A stretch of 64,000 nt of DNA from Streptomyces cupreus (GTDB taxonomy: Bacteria; Actinomycetota; Actinomycetes; Streptomycetales; Streptomycetaceae), in assembly GCF_014257025.1 (NCBI RefSeq), contig NZ_JACMSF010000004.1, positions 186,001 through 250,000 of the forward strand. Reading direction: 5' to 3'. Position numbers and translations under genes: made by a program. Shown here in pieces: positions 41,480-49,340 of this stretch; the stretch's first letter is position 1; each line of letters begins with the position of its first letter. Under the pieces are notes generated by a model. It did not search any database and had not been told where the DNA came from. It was given only the letters and a program-made list of their open reading frames with translations.

Positions 41480-41716
41480 ATCGACTCTCAGATCGTACGT
41501 TCGTCCGCACCTACCCCTGCCGAGGCCGCCGCCTGGGCTGAGGTATTGGTGCGTCGTCAGCTCCTGCACGCGGCGATTCTCGTCCCGAACGGCCAGTGGC
41601 TCGTTCAGCGCAAGTCCGACAGTCCCGTTCGCGTGCTCGCGGGACCGGCCGACGTCGTCGAGCTGGCCGCCGCCATCCAGCACCGCATCCGCACCACGAG
41701 GCCCCGCACCCGATGA
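41480..41716 (+). CDS. Small protein, 78 residues, with apparent ATC start
   Basis: A perfect AGGAGG at 41467-41472 points to an ATC codon at 41480; no ATG, GTG or TTG occurs within 30 codons of it. The frame (IDSQIVRSSAPTPAEAAAWAEVLVRRQLLHAAILVPNGQWLVQRKS...) has strong GC third positions and ends in an ATGA overlap with mobC. The next standard start, TTG at 41546, would remove the first 22 residues and lacks a Shine-Dalgarno. Function unknown; it probably accompanies MobC. Confidence 0.6.
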   Translation: MDSQIVRSSAPTPAEAAAWAEVLVRRQLLHAAILVPNGQWLVQRKSDSPVRVLAGPADVVELAAAIQHRIRTTRPRTR

Positions 41717-42345
41717 CCAACCCAAACGACACTGACAACACCCCAGACCGCGAGCCGAAGCTCAACTCGGTCTCGGAGCGAGCAAGTTATCGGCCAAGAC
41801 ACTCTTCCCCGTCGGGGAAGGTGTCTTCGGCCGGACCCGCCCCGGGGGTGGCGGGAGCGGACCAGCACCGGGGGGCGCTGGTCCGCGAGGCAGCGACCGA
41901 GGGCGGATCGCAGCCGGAGAAGCAGCCGTCGCCGCGCAAGCGCCGCGCCACGAAGAAGAGCTCGCGCAAGCGCTCACCGAAGCCGCCCGCGCGTAAACGT
42001 GACTACGTGTGCAGCGTCCGCTTGAACGACGACGAGAAGATCCTCCTCGCCGCCGCCGCCAACGCCACCCGTACGAGCCTGCCTGCCTTCCTCGCGCGCA
42101 GCGGCCTCGCCGCCGCGCACGACCTCGACAACACTGCTGCAGCCATCGCCGGACATCGCGAACTGGTCGCCGAGCTGTTCGCCGCCCGCCGACATCTCGG
42201 TCAAGTGGGCAACAACCTCAACCAGGTAGCCCGTGCCATCAACTCCGGCGGGCAGCCCACGGAGGTCGACGCAGTCGTCGCAGCGGTCCAACTCGCCGTG
42301 ACCCGCGTGCAGGCGGCCACGGACCGGCTGCTGGACAGGCGGTGA
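41713..42345 (+). CDS. mobC: MobC-family relaxosome protein
   Basis: ATG 41713 gives 210 residues. The first ~95 are disordered and end in a run of Lys/Arg; the ribbon-helix-helix part follows (RDYVCSVRLNDDEKILLAAA, residues ~96-115), and GNNLNQVARAINSGG near residue 170 is the hallmark MobC motif. MobC proteins bind oriT and help the relaxase open the strands. An oriT-like hairpin lies inside its own 5' coding region. The relaxase gene follows at 42925, after one antisense gene. Confidence 0.88.
   Translation: MTNPNDTDNTPDREPKLNSVSERASYRPRHSSPSGKVSSAGPAPGVAGADQHRGALVREAATEGGSQPEKQPSPRKRRATKKSSRKRSPKPPARKRDYVCSVRLNDDEKILLAAAANATRTSLPAFLARSGLAAAHDLDNTAAAIAGHRELVAELFAARRHLGQVGNNLNQVARAINSGGQPTEVDAVVAAVQLAVTRVQAATDRLLDRR
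41792..41832. other. Candidate oriT: long inverted repeat inside mobC
   Basis: Arms 41792-41810 (GGCCAAGACACTCTTCCCC) and 41814-41832 are complementary except for one offset base on each side, with a GTC loop. AAGTTATC lies directly before it. Position next to mobC and the relaxase fits an origin of transfer; this is inference from structure and context. Confidence 0.5.
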
Positions 42346-42354
42346 TTTCGAAGC

Positions 42355-42840
42355 TCACGCGGACCACGAAGCGCTGCCGGCCAGCAGGCCACGTACGTCG
42401 CGCCGCAGTGCCTCTTGAAACCGGTCGCGTAGGCAGCCGACCTCGTCCTTCAAGGCACTCAGCCCCTGTGTGTCCCGCTGATCCGCGATGGCAACGTAGT
42501 CCCGCGCACGCCGGAGGCTGCGGAAAACCGCGTCGGCGGCCTCGGACACGTCAGGCGGGGCAAGGACATGAATCCGCTGACGGGTGCCGCCGAGATTGAA
42601 GCCCACGAAGGCCGCCTCGGCCGCCTCCGCGCGCTCCTCCGCCGCCGCGGTTCTCAGGACGCGCAGCAGGCCCTGCCCCGTCTCCTCCATCGCGACCAAG
42701 TACTCGGCGTACAGCGCCGTACGCAGCTCCAGCAGGCGGGTGACCGACTCCCTGCGCCACCGCCGGCGATCGGCCAGCGCCGTTGCGCCGACACCGAACA
42801 GGACTCCCAGAAGGGCGGAGAGCGGCGATATCCAGTTCAT
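42355..42840 (-). CDS. Hypothetical protein with N-terminal membrane anchor
   Basis: ATG 42840 gives 161 residues: NWISPLSALLGVLFGVGATALADRRRWRRE is a single N-terminal membrane helix followed by a basic stretch, then a helical cytoplasmic domain (RLLELRTALYAEYLVAMEETGQGLLRVLRTA...). This layout is common among streptomycete small membrane proteins of unknown function. It lies antiparallel between mobC and the relaxase, with only 9 bases to mobC's stop, so it interrupts the mobilisation operon. Expression likely comes from the 85-base gap before the relaxase. Confidence 0.7.
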   Translation of the reverse strand: MNWISPLSALLGVLFGVGATALADRRRWRRESVTRLLELRTALYAEYLVAMEETGQGLLRVLRTAAAEERAEAAEAAFVGFNLGGTRQRIHVLAPPDVSEAADAVFRSLRRARDYVAIADQRDTQGLSALKDEVGCLRDRFQEALRRDVRGLLAGSASWSA

Positions 42841-42924
42841 CCGCGATGGCTTCCCGCGACGAGGATCTGGAACGCACCGCTCCCGCTGACCACCCCAGTT
42901 GATCAATCGTTCTAGGACAGCAGC

Positions 42925-44634
42925 ATGATCCCCAGGATCCAAAGGCGCGGGCAGCGCACGCTCGGCCTCCTGTACTACCTGTACGAGCCGGGCAAGTACG
43001 AGGAACACATCGACCCACACCTGGTCGCCTCCTGGGACAGCAATGCTCCCGACCCCGGCCGCGACGAGTCCGCCACCCTCCAGCAGCTGCAGCAGCTCCT
43101 TGACCAGCCGCTGGAGAACATCGAGGAGTCCGAGCGGCCGAAGAAGCACGTCTGGCACCTGTCTGTCCGCAACGCTGCTGAGGACCGGATACTCACGGAC
43201 GAGGAGTGGGGCGACATCGCCCGCCGCATGGTCGCCGCCGCCGGCATCGACGACCCCGACCAGGGCGCGGGCTGCAGGTGGGCGGCCGTCCGGCACGCCG
43301 ACGACCACATCCACATCGTCGCCACCCTCGTCCGCGAGGACGGCTACAAACCCGACCTCGACCACGACGCCGCCCGCGTCCAGGCCCAAGCCCGCGTTTT
43401 GGAAGTGGAGTTGGGGCTGCGCCGCCTCAACAAGGGCGACGGCACTGCCGCGCAGCGACCCACCAGCGCCGAACGCCACAAAGCCGAACGCCAGGGCCGA
43501 CAGCGCACGGCGCGGGAGGAGTTGCGCGAGACCGTGCGCCGCGCGGTGGCCGGCGTAACCAGCGAGGAGGAGTTCTTCGAGCGGCTGGCCGCCGCGGGAC
43601 TGCTGATCCGCAAGCGGGCCGCCCCATCCGGTGACCTGCTCGGGTACAAGGTCGCCCTGCCTGATGACCGCAACGCCCAGGACGAGCCGGTGTTCTACCC
43701 CGGCGCGCGCCTCGCGCCGGACCTCTCCCTCCCTCGCATCCAGGAACGCTGGTCCGCCGACAAACACACCCCGAACACCGCGCCAGGGGAGCCGGCGCCG
43801 AGCGGCCCGGCCTCCGCCCGCCGGCGTACGGCCTCGGCCACATGGCAAGCGGTGCTGGTCGTCGAGCATGGCGACGATGCGGTGGCGGCCGCGTACATCG
43901 CGGCGGCCGGGGAGGTCCTGGACGCGCTGGCGAAGACCTCTGCCGCCCACACCCGCCGCGAACTGCGCGAAGCGGCCTGGGCGTTCGAGCGGGCCTGCCG
44001 CTCTCACGTGAGGGCCGAGCGCGGGCACGACCAGGCGCTGCGGCAGGCCGCCCGCGACCTCGTCTACAGCGGTCCCGCGCTTGGCCGTGGCGAGGACGGC
44101 GCGACCACCGCCATGGCCATCGACATGCTGTTCTTCCTCATCACCGCAGCCATCCACTGGCACGCGAAGAAGGGCCATGCGCAGCAGGCCGCCGCCGCCC
44201 GCCAGGCAGCCGAGCACCTGCGCGCCGCCTACCAGGCCGCCGCAGCCCAGCCCCTCGGCGCCCTCTACCAGCGCGGCCGACGCCTCAACCGTCCCCTGCA
44301 GCAACGGCAGACGGCCCTACTGCGCGAGGCGCTGCCGGAGCTAGCCGAGCAGATCCTGGCCGAACCCGGCTGGTACGCCCTCGCCGCCACCCTCGCCGAC
44401 GCCGAGAGCGCCGGCCACGACCCAGCCGGCCTCCTCACCGAAGCAGCTGGGCGACGGGAACTGGACAGTGCGGAGTCGATCAGTGACGTGCTCGTGTGGC
44501 GGCTACGCCGCGCCGCCAGCCTCCCCGCAGACACCACCGACATGGCACTCGCCGATCACCCAGCAGACCGGGGCACGCACCACGCGAAGCGGTCCGAACA
44601 GGGGCGGTCCGGATCCCGTAGCCGCAGGCAATAA
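42925..44634 (+). CDS. Relaxase/mobilisation nuclease
   Basis: This 569-residue relaxase has the metal-binding motif RHADDHIHIV with His at 124, 128 and 130, preceded by KHVWHLSVRN and an N-terminal Tyr-rich segment (LLYYLYEPGKYEEH) holding candidate nicking tyrosines. It should nick one strand at oriT and lead it into the recipient. The C-terminal half is helical with a hydrophobic part (AIDMLFFLITAAIHWH). The layout matches actinobacterial MobA/VirD2-like relaxases encoded with MobC. No coupling protein or type IV secretion genes are in view, so it may depend on a helper. Confidence 0.9.
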   Translation: MIPRIQRRGQRTLGLLYYLYEPGKYEEHIDPHLVASWDSNAPDPGRDESATLQQLQQLLDQPLENIEESERPKKHVWHLSVRNAAEDRILTDEEWGDIARRMVAAAGIDDPDQGAGCRWAAVRHADDHIHIVATLVREDGYKPDLDHDAARVQAQARVLEVELGLRRLNKGDGTAAQRPTSAERHKAERQGRQRTAREELRETVRRAVAGVTSEEEFFERLAAAGLLIRKRAAPSGDLLGYKVALPDDRNAQDEPVFYPGARLAPDLSLPRIQERWSADKHTPNTAPGEPAPSGPASARRRTASATWQAVLVVEHGDDAVAAAYIAAAGEVLDALAKTSAAHTRRELREAAWAFERACRSHVRAERGHDQALRQAARDLVYSGPALGRGEDGATTAMAIDMLFFLITAAIHWHAKKGHAQQAAAARQAAEHLRAAYQAAAAQPLGALYQRGRRLNRPLQQRQTALLREALPELAEQILAEPGWYALAATLADAESAGHDPAGLLTEAAGRRELDSAESISDVLVWRLRRAASLPADTTDMALADHPADRGTHHAKRSEQGRSGSRSRRQ

Positions 44635-44717
44635 CTACAGACTTTTTGAATGGAAGCTGGTCCGGCCGTTGCGAGACGATCAACGTGTGTGCAGGACGAG
44701 ACGAGGGAGGACCACGG

Positions 44718-45167
44718 TTGTTCCACCGGATACGGCGCCGTCGCGCGGAGGCAGAGATGGCCGAGATGCTGCGCAAGCACGCGGAGTTCGAGGCGCGGAT
44801 TATCGCGAACCAGAGGCCACCGCATCCCGCGACCATCGCCCCAGAGTCGGTCGCTGAGCCGGCGCCGGTGGTGGACGACTTCCTGCCGGCGGATTTGCGG
44901 GTGCCTAGCCACGACCAGGTCGAGGGACGGATGATGCCGTGGCCCTGGCCGATCGTCATCGACAATGAGGTCGTCGCCTGCGCCGAGTGCGCCACGTACC
45001 GGGACTGGCTCATCATCTCCACCCGGGGCCAGGTGTGGCTGCGCTGCCGCGCCGGACACCAGCAGCTCGAACCACGGCTCGATACCGCTTGGTTCAACCG
45101 GCACTCCGGCCCCTCGGACGCGACGCACGCGACGTTCGAGGAGTGCCTGCGCCATCTCGGCCACTGA
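44718..45167 (+). CDS. Hypothetical protein with zinc-ribbon-like cysteines
   Basis: TTG 44718 (GGGAGGA 7 bases upstream) gives 149 residues. After a basic, coiled N-terminus (LFHRIRRRRAEAEMAEMLRKHAEFEARI), the C-terminal half has ACAECATYRDWLIISTRGQVWLRCRAGH, a Cys-x2-Cys...Cys-x3-His pattern suggestive of a zinc ribbon. It follows the relaxase by 83 bases. No family assignment is possible; a DNA- or relaxase-binding role is only a guess. Confidence 0.65.
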   Translation: MFHRIRRRRAEAEMAEMLRKHAEFEARIIANQRPPHPATIAPESVAEPAPVVDDFLPADLRVPSHDQVEGRMMPWPWPIVIDNEVVACAECATYRDWLIISTRGQVWLRCRAGHQQLEPRLDTAWFNRHSGPSDATHATFEECLRHLGH

Positions 45168-45241
45168 CCCCCTCCCCTGCGACCCCTCCGGGCCCACGGG
45201 CCCGCACTGCCCAACCGTCACCTAGCACAAGGGGTCTCTCC

Positions 45242-45940
45242 GTGCGTGTTCGCGTCGCCACCACCGTCCTCGGCCTCACGGCCGTCACCGTCCTCGCCCT
45301 GCCGGCCTGCTCCACCCCCTCCAGCCAGACCAAGCCCACCGCCTCATCCGCCACCCTCACCGGCATTCCGGTGAACGGCGAGCGGCAGACGGCGCCGCTG
45401 TCGTCGGCCGCGCTGGAGCGTCTCCTGCTCGACGAGAGCGACCTCGGCAGCGGCTACACCCGCACGCCCCAGCGCCCCGCCCGGCACGACGACGTCACCG
45501 TCCTCGGCTGCCCCACCCTGGCCAAACTCGGCGGCGACGCGGTCACCGGAAGCTCGCTCGACTTCCCCCGCAAGGCGAAGGCATCCTTCACCTACACCGG
45601 CGACAGCAACTCGGGAGTGTCCGAGGAGCTGTACAGCGACACCGCAGGCAGGCTCTCCGACAGCACCGGCCGGATCTTCGCCGCGATAACCGGATGCCCG
45701 GAGTTCCAGCTCCTTTCCGGCAGCACCGCGATCGACATCACCACGCAGCGCATGTCCGCGCCCCAGCTCGGCGACGAGCGGTGGAGCATGCTCCTCACCT
45801 TCTCCGCCGACGGGCGGGACAGTGTGGTCAAACAGACCGCGATCCGCTCCGGGAACGTGCTACTGACCGTCTCGGGAGCGCCGGCCCTCGTCGACCAACA
45901 CCTCGACAAGGCTCTCGCCAAGGTGACAGCACCCCGCTGA
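45242..45940 (+). CDS. Secreted lipoprotein
   Basis: GTG 45242 gives 232 residues with a lipoprotein signal peptide: basic RVRVA, hydrophobic TTVLGLTAVTVLA, and the lipobox LPAC with the lipidated Cys at residue 23. The mature part begins with a Ser/Thr linker and then a compact alpha/beta domain (LERLLLDESDLGSGYTRTP ... IFAAITGCPEFQLLSG ... DERWSMLLTFSADG), resembling the extracellular sensor domain of PknH-like proteins and actinobacterial surface lipoproteins. It sits in the membrane's outer face. It could act in surface or entry exclusion, though nothing proves it. Confidence 0.8.
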   Translation: MRVRVATTVLGLTAVTVLALPACSTPSSQTKPTASSATLTGIPVNGERQTAPLSSAALERLLLDESDLGSGYTRTPQRPARHDDVTVLGCPTLAKLGGDAVTGSSLDFPRKAKASFTYTGDSNSGVSEELYSDTAGRLSDSTGRIFAAITGCPEFQLLSGSTAIDITTQRMSAPQLGDERWSMLLTFSADGRDSVVKQTAIRSGNVLLTVSGAPALVDQHLDKALAKVTAPR

Positions 45941-45954
45941 CGCCCTCCCACGCC

Positions 45955-45991
45955 ACAGCGCCCCAGGCCAAGCGAACGGCCGGGGCGCTGT
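45955..45991 (+). terminator. Intrinsic terminator after lipoprotein gene
   Basis: ACAGCGCCCC at 45955-45964 pairs exactly with GGGGCGCTGT at 45982-45991, ending in a short T-containing tract (TTGGTG). Confidence 0.7.
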
Positions 45992-46061
45992 TGGTGTATC
46001 TGCGCCAGGACCCTTCAGGGGAAGAGGCTGCGGAGAGGTAGGAGCCAGCCGGTAACAGCAA

Positions 46062-46100
46062 ACAGCCCGGCCTCCCGAATGACTCGGGAAACCGGACTGT
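46062..46100 (-). terminator. Nested hairpin, terminator for the DUF317 gene
   Basis: Nested complementary blocks ACAG/CTGT, CCGG/CCGG and TCCCGA/TCGGGA form one interrupted stem around ATGAC, 25 bases past the DUF317 stop on the minus strand. Confidence 0.55.
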
Positions 46101-46124
46101 CGGATGCAAACGGTGCGCCGGCAC

Positions 46125-46934
46125 TCAGCTGGCCGGGGCGCGCAGGAGTCGGTCCCGCGTGCTCTCGGGCAGCACCCGGCGCAGGACCGGTGCGGTGGAA
46201 CTGAGGGATGCGGCGAAGGCGGCGACGAGGTCGTGCGGCACGCTGGCGCTGAATGACACAGCCCACAGGCACGGCGCGCCCAGCACCGGCTCTGCCCATG
46301 CCTGCCATCCGACAGGCCCCGCCTCGTCCGCCTCGACGGTCAGGGCACGGGGGTCGCCATCCTGGATGAGGGGCGGCACCTCGCCGAGGCTGAGGTGGGA
46401 GGTGAAGGTCGGATCCGTCGCCCCGGCGTCGAGCTGGTCGACGTCGCGAAGCCAGCCGTGCGTGGTGACGGCGTCGAGAACCAGCTCTGGCCCGGTGAAC
46501 GCGGCGGTGGGCTGATCGCGGGCATCGAGCGCCACGAGGAATTCGGCTAGGACCTCGCCTGGGACGTCGGGGGTGAAGTAGGCGGACCACTGCGCGAGCG
46601 GCGTGGTCACGTCCTGACGGGCACAGACCTGCCAGGCGATCGGCAGCCCGCCCAGGTGAAACGGCTCGTCCGGCAGCACCCATTGGGCCCACCGCAGGGT
46701 GTCGGGGCTGACGTGGAGCACGGTACTGCGCAGGACCTGGCGGTCCTCGAGTGCCTCGTCAGGCGCCTGGCGTCCGCGGACGATTGCCAGGCTCGTCCAA
46801 TTCAGGCCCGCCAGCGTGTCGGCGACAGCGTCGTAGAGACGTCCGTCGTCACCGGCGAGGTGTCGAGGGCCGACCCAGTACGCGGGCTGAGCGCGGTTCG
46901 GGGTAGACGGGCCGAGCGAGTGGCTGGGGTTCAG
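46125..46934 (-). CDS. DUF317 protein with apparent CTG start
   Basis: The full DUF317 fold extends upstream of the first standard start at 46721: AYWVGPRHLAGDDGRLYDAVADTLAG and a DRQVLRST strand continue in frame back to a stop just before 46960. The only initiation signal is AGGAGG followed by CTG at 46934, giving 269 residues. DUF317 proteins are usually paired halves of ~70-residue units (here LHVSPDTLRWAQWVLPD and GWLRDVDQLDAG...) and are found on streptomycete mobile elements; their function is unknown. It follows a small gene by 27 bases. Confidence 0.75.
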   Translation of the reverse strand: MNPSHSLGPSTPNRAQPAYWVGPRHLAGDDGRLYDAVADTLAGLNWTSLAIVRGRQAPDEALEDRQVLRSTVLHVSPDTLRWAQWVLPDEPFHLGGLPIAWQVCARQDVTTPLAQWSAYFTPDVPGEVLAEFLVALDARDQPTAAFTGPELVLDAVTTHGWLRDVDQLDAGATDPTFTSHLSLGEVPPLIQDGDPRALTVEADEAGPVGWQAWAEPVLGAPCLWAVSFSASVPHDLVAAFAASLSSTAPVLRRVLPESTRDRLLRAPAS

Positions 46935-46961
46935 GGGCGCCTCCTGGTGCTGGGTGCGGAT

Positions 46962-47252
46962 CTACAGGCCGCGGGCGGTACGGCGGGGGCGGCGCGGTGG
47001 CGCCTGGACAGGGGCCTGCCAGGTCAGGGCCACGGCTACCTCGGGCGGCAGATGCCCGAGCTGGCTGTCCGCGTCCCGTCCCTCGGCCAGGTAGACGACG
47101 GCCCGTCCGGCCTCATCGCACGCTTCGACTACCTGCGCCGGGCGATGGGCCATGGGGAAGAACGGGTTCATCGCCAGCCGCAAGGGCGCGGTCCGGTCGC
47201 AGGCGGACAGGCGGTCGATGAGGTCACCGACGGTCATCTCCGAGGGCTCCAC
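46962..47252 (-). CDS. Small conserved element protein, 96 residues
   Basis: GTG 47252 has AAGGAG 8 bases upstream and gives VEPSEMTVGDLIDRLSACDRTAPLRLAMNPFFPMAHRPAQVVEACDE...HLPPEVAVALTW. Short proteins with this MTVxDLIxxL opening and an APLRLA-type strand commonly accompany DUF317 genes in streptomycete elements. The longer frame open to 47432 lacks a ribosome site. Function unknown; probably co-transcribed with the DUF317 gene. Confidence 0.7.
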   Translation of the reverse strand: MEPSEMTVGDLIDRLSACDRTAPLRLAMNPFFPMAHRPAQVVEACDEAGRAVVYLAEGRDADSQLGHLPPEVAVALTWQAPVQAPPRRPRRTARGL

Positions 47253-47652
47253 GGGAAGTCTCCTTACATACAGGCAGAGGGCGTACAGGACGGCGAAGGT
47301 CGCGCCGCTCAAGGTTGGGCAGAAGGAGCGCGGTACCGTGTGGAATCTCCTGACGCCAACTCGACTTTGTCCTTCACAGGGGCCGGGAGGCTCCAGCACG
47401 TGTGACACGACGGGGACGATATCGGCTGGCATCTCCGTGGCTCACGGGAGCCACAGCCATGGACAATCACCTCTCTGACCTGGTTGTTTCCGGGAAGGTC
47501 GTCTACGTTGACATAGTTCTACGCGCGTTGGCCAGTCTTTCCCGGCTCTTTCCTGTCTGCCCCGGGCGAACTGTCCCTTGTCATCCAATCGAGTCGTTCG
47601 ACAGCCAGCCCAGGCGTTTCGGCTTCTTTGACAGCGAACCTAGTCGTGAGGA
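47253..47652. other. Intergenic region
   Basis: About 400 bases with no supported gene. It contains the left copy of an inverted repeat (47585-47648) and should hold the promoter of the DUF317 operon on the minus strand. Confidence 0.5.
47585..47648. repeat. Left inverted-repeat copy
   Basis: CCAATCGAGTCGTT at 47585-47598 and a 21-base block at 47628-47648 are exact reverse complements of 48975-48988 and 48955-48975. In this copy 29 extra bases separate the two blocks. Confidence 0.65.
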
Positions 47653-47853
47653 GTGCGCTGGCCGGGGGTGTGTGGCTGTACCGGTCGGCACTCACATGTC
47701 ACGGACTGCAACGGCACGCCGTACGGGGAGGCAAGGTCACACCAAGAAACAGGACCGCACCGCACCCTCACCGTCACCCAGGACCTGACGCAGCTGCTGA
47801 CCACGGCCCTCGCGGCAAAGCCCCGAACCCGCACGCGGATCCAGGGCCGTTGA
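47653..47853 (+). CDS. Possible small Cys/His protein, 66 residues
   Basis: GTG 47653 opens a frame with clustered Cys/His residues (VCGCTGRHSHVTDC) and a later segment, RTLTVTQDLTQLLTTALAAK, with good GC third-position bias, ending 13 bases before the convergent regulator gene. It resembles small zinc-binding proteins of streptomycete plasmids, but no clear Shine-Dalgarno is present. It lies directly after the left inverted repeat. Confidence 0.4.
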   Translation: MRWPGVCGCTGRHSHVTDCNGTPYGEARSHQETGPHRTLTVTQDLTQLLTTALAAKPRTRTRIQGR

Positions 47854-47866
47854 TCTGCCGCGTCAG

Positions 47867-48535
47867 TCAGGCCGTACGAGGCGCGACGGGGGTCAGCCTG
47901 GGGCACGGATTCGCGACGGTGTCGAACCCGGGAACCAACTTGATCCAGACGTGGAGGAAGTAGTCGAGCTTCTTGATCACTGCAGTCTGGAACAGTAGGT
48001 GCCATTCCTGGGGGTCCTCCACGGTTCCCAAGGCGTCCCAGTCCGGGGTGGAGACGAGGACCGTGACGAGACCAGAACGCAGGCTCACGGACAGGATGGG
48101 ACACCGTGCGAGCTGGGAGTAATCCACCGGGTTGAGGATCACGTTGGCCCAGGGGTTCTCGCCCCGGGAGAACTCGGCCCAGGTCTCCTCGACGACGCTC
48201 TGCACGGTTTTGGGAGCGGGCGGGCGCCCCTCGCGCTGTGCCTCCAGCCACATAGCTTCGACGCGGGAGTCGACGTCGTCGAGGATGCGGTCACGATCGT
48301 CACTGCGGGCCGCGTCTGCCAGGACGAGAGCGATGGCCATCACCACGTGCAGATCAGGGAGTTCGGTTCCGGTGAGGGCCTTGTGTACGGTGCTGGGCGA
48401 CCGCCGGGCGAGCTCTGCGATCGTCCGTACGGACAGCAGTCCGGCCAGCAAGTGCAGGTGATGCAGCAGGCTGATGAGATCCCGGTGCGAGCCTGGCGGC
48501 AGATTCGGCTTGGTGAGCTGACCGGGGCGTCCCAT
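47867..48535 (-). CDS. HTH-containing regulator or antitoxin-like protein
   Basis: ATG 48535 has AAGGAG 9 bases upstream and gives 222 residues beginning MGRPGQLTKPNLPPGSHRDLISLLHHLHLLAG. An XRE-like HTH follows (LLSVRTIAELARRSPSTVHKALTGTELPDLHVVMAIALVLA, residues ~30-75), then an alpha/beta C-terminal domain (YSQLARCPILSVSLRSGLVTVLVSTPDWDALG). The frame is open upstream to ATG 48688 (with a membrane-like VFAGVVIELMLWGG segment), an alternative start without a ribosome site. It is flanked by inverted repeats at 47585 and 48955. Confidence 0.65.
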   Translation of the reverse strand: MGRPGQLTKPNLPPGSHRDLISLLHHLHLLAGLLSVRTIAELARRSPSTVHKALTGTELPDLHVVMAIALVLADAARSDDRDRILDDVDSRVEAMWLEAQREGRPPAPKTVQSVVEETWAEFSRGENPWANVILNPVDYSQLARCPILSVSLRSGLVTVLVSTPDWDALGTVEDPQEWHLLFQTAVIKKLDYFLHVWIKLVPGFDTVANPCPRLTPVAPRTA

Positions 48536-49340
48536 GCGCATGTGCTCCTTCGTATCTGGTCCTGGCAGCTCCGGCGGGTCTGTCGGCAAGCGGCGGCGTA
48601 ACTGGCGGCCGCCCCACAGCATCAGCTCGATGACAACGCCTGCAAACACGGCCACGGCCCCGTCGCTCAGGTTCTCAGTGAGGCTCATACAAGGAGCGTC
48701 TCGCTCACCTGCCGCGCCATGGACAGCCGTGGACAGAGAGCGCAGCAGGGCCGTCACCCGTTCCTAGGTCACCGACCTGCCGCCCTACCCTCTGCTGCTG
48801 TTCAAGCACGCCACGCGCTTTCTCGCAACCCGCACGAAGCCCTCGCGGAACTCTCTCGGATCGGGCTTGGGCACAACGACATTCTTCCCACCGCACCACA
48901 GGGCAAGCCAGTTCAGATGTCGCCCGATCGCGCAGCAGACCCGTGCTCACCTCGCACGACTAGGTTCGCTGTCAAACGACTCGATTGGACGTCAGAGGAC
49001 ACGAACTGTTGTCCGTCGACATCGAAGTTGACCCAAAGGAAGACGCTGACCTGCAAGGACTAACTTCATTGGCAGATGATCGAGTAGGACCTCCCGCAGC
49101 GCCAGTACCGCGAGTATGGCGACTGAAAGGATGGCAGGGGCAGTTCCCCGGAGGGAGGACTCGTCGTCGACGGACGGCAGTTTGTCCTTGGGGGTGACGT
49201 TAGTCGCTGGAGTCCCGCTGACCTGCGCCGACCGGGATCGGTTGGCAAAAGAACTTGCCGGGTTTGCTTGGGATCTGACAGAGATTCAGTGCGTACGCTG
49301 GGATTGGTCAGGTCGAGCTGGCTCCTGTGCCTCACGGTGT
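48536..49340. other. Intergenic region with right inverted-repeat copy
   Basis: About 800 bases, of which 48536-48688 could be an extension of the regulator gene. Short plus-strand frames near 49116-49484 overlap the end of the large nuclease-domain gene and have weak coding character. The right inverted repeat lies at 48955-48988. Confidence 0.45.
48955..48988. repeat. Right inverted-repeat copy
   Basis: A 34-base block that is the reverse complement of the two blocks at 47585-47598 and 47628-47648, without the 29-base spacer found there. Confidence 0.65.

Noticed and set aside
42841..44304. Minus-strand frame extending the 42355-42840 gene to 649 residues
   Set aside because: It is antisense to the relaxase, with low-complexity composition. 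The conserved membrane-anchored protein begins at ATG 42840.
44300..45370. Several 80-240-codon minus-strand frames opposite the relaxase end and following genes
   Set aside because: All are antisense to genes with recognised motifs and ribosome sites, and none has its own initiation signal.
47508..47540. TTGACA at 47508 as a promoter
   Set aside because: No acceptable -10 hexamer occurs 16-19 bases downstream.
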